64,000 bases of DNA from SCTG01 sp964384595 (GTDB lineage Bacteria > Nitrospirota > Nitrospiria > Nitrospirales > NS-4), in contig CAYLLY010000001.1 of assembly GCA_964384595.1 (NCBI GenBank), forward strand, positions 21,919-85,918, written 5' to 3'. This document shows positions 55,395 to 64,000 of the stretch, in pieces. The notes under the pieces were generated by a model. The model did no database searches and was not told where the DNA came from. It saw nothing but the letters and a program-made list of their open reading frames with translations. Position 1 is the first letter of the stretch, and each line of letters begins with the position of its first letter. The translations under genes and the position numbers were made by a program.

Positions 55395-58010
55395 CTAGGC
55401 TCCCTCTTCCTTCTCCAACCGTTCCTTGATCTCCGCCAGTTTGTTCATGGCCTCCAAAGGCGTCATGCCGAACAGATCCATCTGGCGGACTTCTTCCAGG
55501 ATTGGATGGGGCGCCGGGAGCGTGGGATCGGGCGTTGTCATGGGAGGGAGGTCGAGTCCCATCTGACCGGCGATGTCCTGGACCGATCCATTTTCCAGCC
55601 TCGCCAGCACTTCAGCGGCCCGGGTGATGACGTCGCGCGGAAGGCCGGCCAGTTGGGCCACGTGGATGCCGTAGCTCCGGTCCGCCCCGCCTTCCACGAT
55701 CTTCCGCAAAAACAGAATCTCTTCGCCCCGCTCCCGGACCGCCACATTGTAGTTACGAACGCCCGCGTGCGTGCGCGCCAGGTCGGTCAGTTCGTGATAG
55801 TGCGTCGCAAAAAGCGTCCGGGCGCCGATCCGGTTGCGGTCGGCCAGGCACTCGGCGACGGCCCACGCGATGCTCAGCCCGTCGAACGTGCTGGTGCCCC
55901 GGCCGATCTCGTCCAGGATGATCAGGCTGCGCGCCGTGGCGTGATGCAGGATGTTGGCGGTCTCGGTCATCTCCACCATGAACGTGCTCTGTCCTTCCAC
56001 CAGATTGTCCGCCGCGCCGATACGTGTGAAGATGCGGTCCACGAGGCCTATTGCGGCGGACTTGGCGGGGACGAACCCGCCCATCTGTGCCATCAGCACG
56101 ATGAGTGCGGCCTGTCTTAAGTACGTGCTCTTACCCGCCATGTTGGGGCCGGTGATGACCAGGAGCCGCCGGTCGGGCCCGCCGAGCTGAACGTCGTTGG
56201 GAATGAACCCGCCGGGCAATGCCTGGCGTTCGAGCACGGGGTGGCGGCCATCCTTGATGGTGAGCGAATCGCCCTCCGTCAGGTCGGGTCGGCAGTATCC
56301 GCCGTCCGCCGCGGCTTCGGCCAGGGAGGCGACGGCATCGGCGAGGGCGAGCGTGCGCGCCAGGGCCTGCACCCGCGCGGCCTCCGCGGCGGCCTCTCGC
56401 CGGAGGGCGTCGAACAGCTCATATTCGAGCGCGCGGATGCGGTCCTCGGCTCCCAGCACTTTGTCCTCGAGCGTCTTCAGCTCCGGCGTGATGAACCGCT
56501 CGGCGTTGGCGATGGTCTGTTTGCGGATGTACTCGGCGGGCACCCGCGGCAGGTTCGGCTTGGTGACTTCGATGTAGTAGCCGAACACCTGGTTGTACCG
56601 GATCTTCAGGGAGTCAATGCCGGTGCGCTGCCGTTCCTGCGTCTCGATGCGGGCGATCCAGGCTTTCCCGTCGCGGCTGATTGCGCGCAGCTCATCGAGG
56701 TCGGCGTTGAACCCCTCGCGGATCAGGCCACCTTCCTTGACCGACAGGGGAAGGTCCGGGCGGAGGGTGCGGTCGATCACGGCGGCCAGCGTGGCGAGAT
56801 CGTCCCAGGGCTCGGCGCGCTCCCGCAAGAGGGGCGCGGTGCACGAAGCCAGGAGACGGTTGATGTCGGGGATGGCCGCGATCGAGTCTTTGAGCGCGCA
56901 CAGATCGCGGGCGTTGGCGGCACCCAGCACGACCCGGCTCATCAGACGCTCGAGATCCGACACGTCGCGCAAGGCCGTCCGAAGGCGGCTCCGCCGGTTC
57001 AGGTCGCCATGGAGATCGGCCACGGCGTCCTGCCTGGCCATGATCGCCGGGAGCTCGGTCAGCGGATGCAGGAGCCACTCCCGCAGCAGACGGGCCCCCA
57101 TCGGCGTGACGGTCCGATCGAGGACGTTGAGGAGGGAGCCGTCCGTCTGGCCGTCCGCCGTCCGCCGGACCAATTCCAGATTGCGCTGGGTGGCGCGGTC
57201 CAGGATCATCGTGCGGCCCCGCGCGTACACCTGCATCCGTGCGATGTGCGCAAGGGAGGCGCCGGGCTGGGTCTCTTTGACGTACTGCAGGAGGGCCCCG
57301 GCGGCCGAGACGGCGAGCGGCTTGTCGTCGCATCCGAAGCCGGCCAGGGAGGCGACGCGGAAGTGCTCCATCAGGAGCGCGCGCGCGGCGGCCGGGTGGA
57401 AGGCCGACGCCGGAACCGGCGTGATGACGGTCGGAGTGAAGCTGAGAACGGCGCGCAGGCGCGCGGCGTTGTGATCCGGAACGAGCACCTCCCGCGGTTC
57501 GATCCGGAGCAGCTCGTCGCGGAGGGCGTCCGCCCAGGGATCGCCCATCTCCAGCACGCGAAATTCGGCGGTCGAGAGGTCCAGCCAGGCAAGGCCCATG
57601 CCGGACGGTCCGGGCGCGAGCGAAGCCAGGTAGTTCGGTTCTCCCGCGGCCAGCAAGTCCGGCTCGACCAGCGTGCCCGGCGTGTACACGCGCACGACTT
57701 CCCGCCGGACGAGACCTTTGGCCGCCTGGGGATCCTCCACCTGGTCGCACAGGGCCACCGAGCGGCCCGCCCGCAGGAGCTTTGCGATGTAGGCGGTGGC
57801 GGCGTGATAGGGAATCCCGCACAGCGGAACCTGATCGGCTTTGTTCTTGTCGCGCGAGGTCAGCGCGATGTCCAGCAGGCGCGAGCCCTCGACGGCGTCC
57901 TCGTAGAACATCTCGTAGAAATCGCCGACCCGGAAAAACAGGATCGCCTCGGGGTGCCGCTGTTTGACCTGGCGATACTGCCGCATGAGCGGCGTGAGAT
58001 CAGGGGGCAT
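55395..58010 (-). CDS. mutS: DNA mismatch repair protein MutS
   Basis: 871 residues from ATG 58010, with GAGG six bases upstream and inside the end of the lapA-like gene. Domain I mismatch-reading motif FFRVGDFYEMFYEDA near residue 30. Walker A is TGPNMAGKSTYLRQ near residue 617, Walker B LIILDEIGRGTSTFDG, and the dimer block ATHYHEL follows. The C-terminal end KLAEIKERLEKEEGA is the short MutS tail. It recognises mismatches and recruits MutL. Last gene of a six-gene minus-strand operon. Confidence 0.97.
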   Translation of the reverse strand: MPPDLTPLMRQYRQVKQRHPEAILFFRVGDFYEMFYEDAVEGSRLLDIALTSRDKNKADQVPLCGIPYHAATAYIAKLLRAGRSVALCDQVEDPQAAKGLVRREVVRVYTPGTLVEPDLLAAGEPNYLASLAPGPSGMGLAWLDLSTAEFRVLEMGDPWADALRDELLRIEPREVLVPDHNAARLRAVLSFTPTVITPVPASAFHPAAARALLMEHFRVASLAGFGCDDKPLAVSAAGALLQYVKETQPGASLAHIARMQVYARGRTMILDRATQRNLELVRRTADGQTDGSLLNVLDRTVTPMGARLLREWLLHPLTELPAIMARQDAVADLHGDLNRRSRLRTALRDVSDLERLMSRVVLGAANARDLCALKDSIAAIPDINRLLASCTAPLLRERAEPWDDLATLAAVIDRTLRPDLPLSVKEGGLIREGFNADLDELRAISRDGKAWIARIETQERQRTGIDSLKIRYNQVFGYYIEVTKPNLPRVPAEYIRKQTIANAERFITPELKTLEDKVLGAEDRIRALEYELFDALRREAAAEAARVQALARTLALADAVASLAEAAADGGYCRPDLTEGDSLTIKDGRHPVLERQALPGGFIPNDVQLGGPDRRLLVITGPNMAGKSTYLRQAALIVLMAQMGGFVPAKSAAIGLVDRIFTRIGAADNLVEGQSTFMVEMTETANILHHATARSLIILDEIGRGTSTFDGLSIAWAVAECLADRNRIGARTLFATHYHELTDLARTHAGVRNYNVAVRERGEEILFLRKIVEGGADRSYGIHVAQLAGLPRDVITRAAEVLARLENGSVQDIAGQMGLDLPPMTTPDPTLPAPHPILEEVRQMDLFGMTPLEAMNKLAEIKERLEKEEGA

Positions 58011-58350
58011 CCTCATCCTCGTCACGGTCACGCAACGGCCCGGGCGGGCGTGGGGGCGGGGTGGTCCGCGCGGGGCGCAGCCGGTCCAGTTCCTCCTCGG
58101 CGAGGTGCAGGGCGGTGCGCGCGCGCCGTAGCTCGATGCGCAGCTTGATCCAGGCGGGGAAGAGGAGGATGCCCATGATCAGCAGGCCGGCGCCGAAGGC
58201 GCTCAGGATGGGCTTGTAGATAGGGGCCTTGAACGTCTGCCCGAAGTAGTGGAGGAGCGCCTCCTCCGTGGGATTTTGCCAGATGAAGGTGATCGACATC
58301 GCGATGAGGATGATCACGAGGATCAGACGGACGACAGGATAGCGGTACAT
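58000..58350 (-). CDS. LapA-like (DUF1049) membrane protein
   Basis: 116 residues from ATG 58350. Two membrane helices (LILVIILIAMSITFIWQNPT; AFGAGLLIMGILLFPAW) joined by a short loop, then a charged helix IKLRIELRRARTALHLAEEE and a Pro/Asp-rich tail. The pattern fits the LapA domain (lipopolysaccharide assembly). It overlaps the HIT gene by one base and mutS by 11 bp. Confidence 0.75.
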   Translation of the reverse strand: MYRYPVVRLILVIILIAMSITFIWQNPTEEALLHYFGQTFKAPIYKPILSAFGAGLLIMGILLFPAWIKLRIELRRARTALHLAEEELDRLRPARTTPPPRPPGPLRDRDEDEDAP

Positions 58351-58895
58351 TACGACGTGCGCCGGGGCAGTCGCGTCGGGTTCGCCCGGCGAGGGCGAGG
58401 ACCGGCCCGATGTCCTGTGCCGAAGGCCGCCTTCAGGCGTGCGTACGACGCCTTCAGGTGCTGGGGCAGGACGCGGGTTTCCCCCAGAATCGGCATGAAA
58501 TTGGTGTCGGCTCCCCACCGCGGGACGATGTGCAGGTGGATGTGGTGCTCGATGCCGGCGCCCGCCGCCCGTCCCTGGTTCACGCCGAGGTTGAAGCCTT
58601 CGGGCTCGTAGACTTGCCGGATGGCCGTGATCGCCTGCTGCACCAGCCGCATCATGTCGAGCAGGACCGGCTGGGGGAGATCCTCGATGGTCGCGATATG
58701 CCGGTACGGCGCGATCAAGAGATGGCCGTTGTTGTACGGGTAGATGTTCATCAGCACGTAGGCGTGGCGCCCCCGCCGTAAGATAAATGATTTGCCGTCC
58801 TTCTTGAGGGCCGGCGTCTCGCAGAAGATGCATCCGGAGAGACGTGAAGCCTTTTCGATAAAGGCCAAGCGCCAGGGCGCCCAGAGCTGTTTCAT
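58350..58895 (-). CDS. HIT-family nucleotide hydrolase/phosphorylase
   Basis: 181 residues from ATG 58895. It opens MKQLWAPWRLAFIEKASRLS, then CIFCETPAL, a CxxC-type start seen in AP4A-phosphorylase-like HIT proteins. The active site is HHIHLHIVPRW (H-x-H-x-H-x). NGHLLIAPYRHIATIEDL is the family block before it. The C-terminal tail is Arg/Pro-rich. It likely hydrolyses or phosphorolyses dinucleoside polyphosphates. It overlaps tsaE and lapA by a few bases. Confidence 0.9.
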   Translation of the reverse strand: MKQLWAPWRLAFIEKASRLSGCIFCETPALKKDGKSFILRRGRHAYVLMNIYPYNNGHLLIAPYRHIATIEDLPQPVLLDMMRLVQQAITAIRQVYEPEGFNLGVNQGRAAGAGIEHHIHLHIVPRWGADTNFMPILGETRVLPQHLKASYARLKAAFGTGHRAGPRPRRANPTRLPRRTS

Positions 58896-59425
58896 GCGCC
58901 GCCCATCCCCGGCCGGGCCGGATGGCGCGCGACGACCTGCGCCGCCAGCTCCGCCGGCCGCGCGCCCTGCGGGTGGAGCGTCACGCGACGCCGGTCGCCG
59001 CCCAGGTGCTCGATCGTGATGCGCAGATGGTCGCGCGGCAGCACCGCCGGAGCCCGGTCCGCCCATTCGATCACGGTGACGCCCGCCGAGTCGATATATT
59101 CCTCCAGGCCGAGCCCGTTCACCGCGTCGCGAGCATCGAGGCGGTAGAGGTCCACGTGGTACAGCGGCGCGCGGCCGGCGTATTCGTGGATCAGGACGAA
59201 CGTCGGACTGGTCACGGCCCCGGCCGGCGCGCCCAGCCCGACCGCGAGACCGCGGACCAGGCAGGTCTTGCCGGCGCCCAGCGGCCCGATCAGGGCGATG
59301 GTTTCCCCTCCGGCGCAGGACTCGCCCAGGAGTTTTCCCAGGGCGTGGGTCGCCTCCGCCGAGGTCGTTTCCCAAACGGCGACGGAACCTTCCATGGCAG
59401 TCGGACCTGCGGGAGTGGCGGTCAT
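58892..59425 (-). CDS. tsaE: tRNA threonylcarbamoyladenosine biosynthesis ATPase TsaE
   Basis: 177 residues from ATG 59425, overlapping the nnr stop as ATGA; ATG 59395 is an alternative. Walker A is GPLGAGKTCLVRGLA. SPTFVLIHEYAGRAPLYHVDLYRL and LEEYIDSAGVTVIEWADRAP are the TsaE blocks. It drives release in the TsaBDE complex that makes t6A37 of tRNA. The C-terminus is longer than usual by about 20 residues. Confidence 0.95.
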   Translation of the reverse strand: MTATPAGPTAMEGSVAVWETTSAEATHALGKLLGESCAGGETIALIGPLGAGKTCLVRGLAVGLGAPAGAVTSPTFVLIHEYAGRAPLYHVDLYRLDARDAVNGLGLEEYIDSAGVTVIEWADRAPAVLPRDHLRITIEHLGGDRRRVTLHPQGARPAELAAQVVARHPARPGMGGA

Positions 59426-60993
59426 GTTGCCGGCGTGTCGTCGGTCAAGACGTGCTGAATGGCGCGAGGAACGGCCCGGATGACATCGCCGGCGATCAAG
59501 CCCGTTTCGCCCTGCTCCGACGCGGCGAGGTCTCCCGCCAGGCCGTGCAGGTAGACGCCCGCGCATGCGGCCTCCCAAGGGGGAAGCCCCTGTGCCAGCA
59601 GGCCCGCGATGACGCCGGTCAGCACGTCGCCGGTGCCCGCCGTCGCCATGCCGGGGTTGCCGGTCGAATTGACGGCGAGGCTGCCGTCCGGCCCCGCGAC
59701 GACGGTGCCGGCTCCCTTGAGGACCACGCAGACGTTCCGCTCGCACGCCAGGCGCGAGGCCGCGCCCAGCCGGTCGCGTTGAATCGCGGCCGACGTGGTG
59801 CCGAGCAGGCGGGCCATTTCGCCCGGATGCGGCGTCAGGACCAGCGGCCCGGACGCCCGGCCCAGCAGGTCCGTGTGGCCGGCGACGGCGTTGAGGCCGT
59901 CGGCGTCCAGCAGCATCGGACGTTTCACTGCGACGAGCAGGCTGCGCACGAGCGATTGAGTCTCGGGGTGCGTGCCGATCCCCGGCCCGATGGCCAGCGC
60001 CGTCTTGCCGGCGGCGAACGCGAGGAGCGGATCCAGCGCCTGCTCCGACAGCGTGCGGGCCTCGGTCTCCGGGACGGGACAGGTCATGGCCTCGAGGAGC
60101 TTGGCTTCCAGCACGTCGGAGGCGCTCCGCGGGGCGGCGACCGTGACGAGCCCCGTGCCGATCCGGAGCGCGGCCATCGCCGCCATGGCGGCCGCGCCGG
60201 TCTTGCCGGCGGAGCCGGCGATGATCCCGGCATGGCCGAACGTGCCCTTGTGTGCCGTGCGGGGCCTCCTGTGGAGCAGAGGCCTGACGTCGGCGGCTTC
60301 CAGCAATGACACGGGGATCTTTGCGGCGGCGATGAGGTCGGCCGGAATGCCGATGTCGGCCACGCGAACGGCGCCGGCATGGTCCGGACCCACGCCCAGG
60401 TAGAGTCCGCGTTTGGGGCGGGCGAGCGTGACGGTGAGGGCCGCCGTGACGGCCGAGCCCAGGACGAAACCCGTGTCGCCGTCCAGCCCGGAGGGCAGAT
60501 CGATGGCGACGATCGGGCGGCCGGAGGCGTTCATGAGAGCGATGGCGGAAGCAGGGAGGCCCTTTACGGGCGCGTTCAAGCCTGTCCCGAAGATGGCGTC
60601 CACGAGCATCTCGCTGGTTTGCAAGAGGGGAGCCAGCACGCTGTCGAGCGCGGATTCCTTGTCGACCGCGTGGCACCGGCCGCCGGCTTTCTGAAATCGC
60701 CGCAGATTGACGGCGGCATCGCCCTTGAGGGAGAACGGGGACGCCAGGAGGGCCACGCGCGCCCTGCAGTTTTTCTTGCGGAGCAGCCGGGCCACCACGA
60801 ACCCGTCGCCGCCGTTCTGTCCCTTACCGGCGACGATGGTGACGGTCCTGCCGCGCAGCGGCCCGAAGCGCCGCTCCATCTCGCGGGCCACCGCCTGGCC
60901 GGCCTGTTCCATCAGGCGGAGGCTGGGAATGTTCCGCCCCTCGATGGCGGCGCGGTCCAACTCGCGCATCTCCGCGGCGGTGACGAGTTCCAT
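59422..60993 (-). CDS. nnr: Bifunctional NAD(P)H-hydrate epimerase / ADP-dependent dehydratase
   Basis: 523 residues from ATG 60993. The N-terminal YjeF epimerase domain spans residues 1-215 (VAGKGQNGGDGFVVARLL; DAIFGTGLNAPVKGLPA; AIDLPSGLDGDTG). The C-terminal carbohydrate-kinase-like dehydratase has KGTFGHAGIIAGSAGKTGAA, LTPHPGEMARLLG and STGNPGMATAGTGDVLTGVI with the catalytic Asp in GTGDVL. It repairs damaged NAD(P)H hydrates. Fourteen bases downstream of pdxJ. Confidence 0.95.
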   Translation of the reverse strand: MELVTAAEMRELDRAAIEGRNIPSLRLMEQAGQAVAREMERRFGPLRGRTVTIVAGKGQNGGDGFVVARLLRKKNCRARVALLASPFSLKGDAAVNLRRFQKAGGRCHAVDKESALDSVLAPLLQTSEMLVDAIFGTGLNAPVKGLPASAIALMNASGRPIVAIDLPSGLDGDTGFVLGSAVTAALTVTLARPKRGLYLGVGPDHAGAVRVADIGIPADLIAAAKIPVSLLEAADVRPLLHRRPRTAHKGTFGHAGIIAGSAGKTGAAAMAAMAALRIGTGLVTVAAPRSASDVLEAKLLEAMTCPVPETEARTLSEQALDPLLAFAAGKTALAIGPGIGTHPETQSLVRSLLVAVKRPMLLDADGLNAVAGHTDLLGRASGPLVLTPHPGEMARLLGTTSAAIQRDRLGAASRLACERNVCVVLKGAGTVVAGPDGSLAVNSTGNPGMATAGTGDVLTGVIAGLLAQGLPPWEAACAGVYLHGLAGDLAASEQGETGLIAGDVIRAVPRAIQHVLTDDTPAT

Positions 60994-61007
60994 ATGAATA
61001 ATCCGGG

Positions 61008-61721
61008 CTACCGGAGGAGGTCTTTCATCTCCCGGACCGCCCGTTCGAGTCCGACCGCGATGGCGCGGGCGATGATGCTGTGGCCGATGTTGTATTCGAC
61101 GATCTCGGGGATGGCCCGCAGCCGGCGCACGTTCCGGTAGTTGAGCCCGTGCCCCACCAGGACCGCCATCTCCAGCTTATACGCGAGGCGCGCGCCCTGG
61201 GCGAGGGCTTCGAACTCGGTATCCTGCTCCTTGAGCCCCGTGGCGTTGGCGTAACGGCCGGTGTGGAGTTCGACGCAGTCGGCCTCGACGCGGTGGGCGG
61301 CCTTGATCTGCTCCAGGACGGGATCGACGAAGAGGCTGACCGCGATCCCGCATTGGTGCAGGAGCGTGATCAGGTCTTTGTACCGCTGGCGGTCGCCCTC
61401 GACGTCCAGCCCGCCTTCGGTGGTGAGCTCCTGCCGACGCTCCGGAACCAGGGTGACGAGGTGGGGCTTGATCTCCATGGCGATGCGGCCCATCTCGTCC
61501 GTGGCCGCCATCTCGAGATCGAGCTTGGTCTGGACGATTTCCCGGAGGAGCCGCAGGTCGCGGTCCTGGATGTGGCGGCGGTCCTCCCGCAGATGCACGA
61601 CGATCCCGTCGGCGCCGCCCATCTCCACGAGCACGGCGGCCGCGACGGGGTCGGGGTCCTTGCCGCCCCGCGCCTCGCGAAGGGTCGCGACATGATCGAC
61701 ATTGACGCCCAGCCTAGCCAT
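61008..61721 (-). CDS. pdxJ: Pyridoxine 5'-phosphate synthase
   Basis: 237 residues from ATG 61721. RLGVNVDHVATLREARGGKD is the family start. ADGIVVHLREDRRHIQDRDL and LDLEMAATDEM form the phosphate and Glu sites, and ELHTGRYANATG and VGHGLNYRNV complete the barrel. It condenses aminoacetone phosphate with deoxyxylulose phosphate in vitamin B6 synthesis. First gene of the operon. Confidence 0.97.
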   Translation of the reverse strand: MARLGVNVDHVATLREARGGKDPDPVAAAVLVEMGGADGIVVHLREDRRHIQDRDLRLLREIVQTKLDLEMAATDEMGRIAMEIKPHLVTLVPERRQELTTEGGLDVEGDRQRYKDLITLLHQCGIAVSLFVDPVLEQIKAAHRVEADCVELHTGRYANATGLKEQDTEFEALAQGARLAYKLEMAVLVGHGLNYRNVRRLRAIPEIVEYNIGHSIIARAIAVGLERAVREMKDLLR

Positions 61722-61732
61722 GACGTGCCGGT

Positions 61733-61761
61733 ATTATGGCAAATCGGGGGAAAGGGTACAA
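61733..61761 (-). promoter_or_regulatory. Promoter of the pdxJ-to-mutS operon
   Basis: On the minus strand: TTGTAC (61761-61756), a 17-nt spacer, and CATAAT (61738-61733). The -10 ends 11 bases before the pdxJ ATG, giving a leader of about five bases. Confidence 0.55.
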
Positions 61762-61766
61762 GCAAA

Positions 61767-62090
61767 CTACACGACCAGTTTCATGGCGGCCGCGACGGCG
61801 GTGAAGAGGGCGACGGCGCCGGTGAGGGCGAGCCAGAAGCCGAGGCGGTCGATTGTCCAGACGTAGAACCCCACGTAGGCCAGCCAGGGGATGACGAAGT
61901 AGAAGAGGTTCTTCGCATAGGGAATGGTCGGCTCGATGCCGGCGTTCAGGTACATCAGGACGAACGTCAGCCCGGTGAGAGCCGGAAACGTGGTGATGAA
62001 CGCGGCGAGCCAGCTCTTTCCGAGGCTCCCCAGGTAGGTCGTCAGGCTGACGACCGTCCCGCCGATGATGAAGTAGAGCACGTATTTCAT
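61767..62090 (-). CDS. Small multipass membrane protein (GlpM/DUF3147-like)
   Basis: 107 residues from ATG 62090. Four predicted helices: YVLYFIIGGTVVSLTTYLGS, AAFITTFPALTGLTFVLMYL, FYFVIPWLAYVGFYVW and LALTGAVALFTAVAAAMKLV. The conserved-looking loops YLGSLGKSWLAAF and NAGIEPTIPYAKNL resemble GlpM/DUF3147 proteins. The assignment is tentative. It follows the CPBP-like gene on the same strand. Confidence 0.5.
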   Translation of the reverse strand: MKYVLYFIIGGTVVSLTTYLGSLGKSWLAAFITTFPALTGLTFVLMYLNAGIEPTIPYAKNLFYFVIPWLAYVGFYVWTIDRLGFWLALTGAVALFTAVAAAMKLVV

Positions 62091-62108
62091 GCGCGCCTCA
62101 CGATCTTT

Positions 62109-62780
62109 TCACGCGAACCAGAGTTTGAGACAGACGTACAGAATCCACACTTCGACGGTGTGCGCGGCCATGGTCGCATAGAGACTCCCCGTCCGCAACA
62201 GCAGAATCCCCCAGGCGAGGCCGTCCCAGATCGCGATCATGTGCAGGTGCTGGAAGACGCGGACCATGAACGGATCGTAGGCGAAGACCAGGGCCGAGAC
62301 GACGACGGCGCCAATCTTGCCGTAGAACGAATCTCCGAAGAGCGTGAGCAGGCGGCCAATCAGAAATCCACGAAAGTTCAGCTCGACCAACACCCCGGTC
62401 CCGGCGATGCCGAGCGGGAACATCGCCCAGATGGGTGCGTGGGCGTGGGGCGTCGCGCGAAGAAACGTGATGTCGCCGCCCAGAGTCGGAATGATCAATA
62501 GGATGAGGCTCAGGTTCACGGCGCCCAGCGCGGCGCCGACGAAGGCGCCCCACTTCAAGCCGGGCCCGACGCCGTGAGCGTCCAACCGGAGGGCTGTTTT
62601 CCATCCGGGATTCAACAGGGCCCACAGGATCAACGAACCGTACGCCAGGAGTTGGGGGCCGAAGGTGATCCAGAGATTCTGCTGAAGCGGGGCGGGGAGC
62701 GTGTAGTAGGCGAGCGTCGCGAGCGCGGGGACCAGCGCCAGCCAGGCCGCTCGCTCGGGCGTGGAAGGCACGGGAGTCAT
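62109..62780 (-). CDS. CPBP-like intramembrane metalloprotease homologue
   Basis: 223 residues from ATG 62780. Six or more hydrophobic helices. The first CPBP motif reads VELNFRGFLIGRLL (normally EExxxRG), with the first Glu replaced by Val. A second motif region is HLHMIAIWDGLAWGILLLRT and a last His lies in AAHTVEVW. With one Glu missing, activity is uncertain. Divergent from uvrB. Confidence 0.6.
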   Translation of the reverse strand: MTPVPSTPERAAWLALVPALATLAYYTLPAPLQQNLWITFGPQLLAYGSLILWALLNPGWKTALRLDAHGVGPGLKWGAFVGAALGAVNLSLILLIIPTLGGDITFLRATPHAHAPIWAMFPLGIAGTGVLVELNFRGFLIGRLLTLFGDSFYGKIGAVVVSALVFAYDPFMVRVFQHLHMIAIWDGLAWGILLLRTGSLYATMAAHTVEVWILYVCLKLWFA

Positions 62781-62877
62781 CGGCGCGACATACGTTCCAC
62801 GAACCTACCGCATTCTCCATGTGCTTGCAATGGGCGTCGGTCGTCAAGCCGGGTTTCCCTGTGGTAGGCTGTCGGCC

Positions 62878-64000
<1,123 letters not shown>

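Overview
The window is 64 kb of high-GC bacterial DNA that looks like a scaffold from a draft or metagenome assembly: there are two runs of exactly 100 N, each flanked by an exact 55-bp duplication. There is no rRNA gene and I recognised no tRNA. Gene content fits a Gram-negative-type deep-branching bacterium, most like Nitrospirota (Nitrospira-like): a B12-dependent class II ribonucleotide reductase, DsrE/TusA sulfur-carrier proteins, a run of HEAT-repeat genes, and a rimP-nusA-infB-ylxP-rbfA-truB-rpsO-pnp operon followed by an M16 peptidase. The phylum is an inference from gene content, not proven.

Layout. 1-8.3 kb: the end of a KefB-like antiporter, a secreted Lon-like protease, a DsrE2-TusA pair, a GIY-YIG gene with nrdJ behind a promoter carrying two NrdR-like boxes, rpsU, nth and another DsrE protein. 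8.4-11 kb: polA. 11.2-15 kb: a small accessory region with two toxin-antitoxin-like pairs (DUF4258/YgiT and HicB/HicA), a RES-domain gene, a lipoprotein and a DUF2628 membrane protein. 15.1-20.2 kb: five consecutive HEAT-repeat genes. 20.2-25 kb: ugd, a CBS protein, a cupredoxin, a ferredoxin, DUF192, a chagasin-like protein and a D-amino-acid-aminotransferase-like gene. 25.1-35.1 kb: the translation/RNA operon and an M16 peptidase. 35.2-39.7 kb: a Cache-type sensor kinase, a REC-kinase hybrid and an NtrC-type sigma-54 activator.

39.8-50.5 kb is a type I restriction-modification island. It holds hsdM, an hsdS with a complete GIY-YIG domain inside it, an Xre-ImmA/DUF4411 pair and a zone of gene remnants. 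An AAA-DUF4143 ATPase and an intact hsdR follow. The 5' end of hsdR occurs three times: one short diverged piece, one 56-codon piece, and the intact gene. The ATPase sits between two copies that are about 95% identical. The island starts directly after the NtrC-type gene and ends at the 3' remnant of a paralogue of that gene, itself split by a roughly 235-bp MITE-like element. This is the most unusual part of the window.

50.7-64 kb: two small membrane-protein genes, a clpX with an enlarged zinc-finger region, a REC-DUF4388 regulator, two exported proteins of unknown function behind a strong promoter, and a tightly overlapping minus-strand operon pdxJ-nnr-tsaE-HIT-lapA-mutS. Two membrane-protein genes and the start of uvrB close the window. 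Several genes (polA, the CBS gene, pdxJ and a small exported protein) have a -10 element only about 7-11 nt before the start codon, which suggests leaderless or near-leaderless mRNAs.
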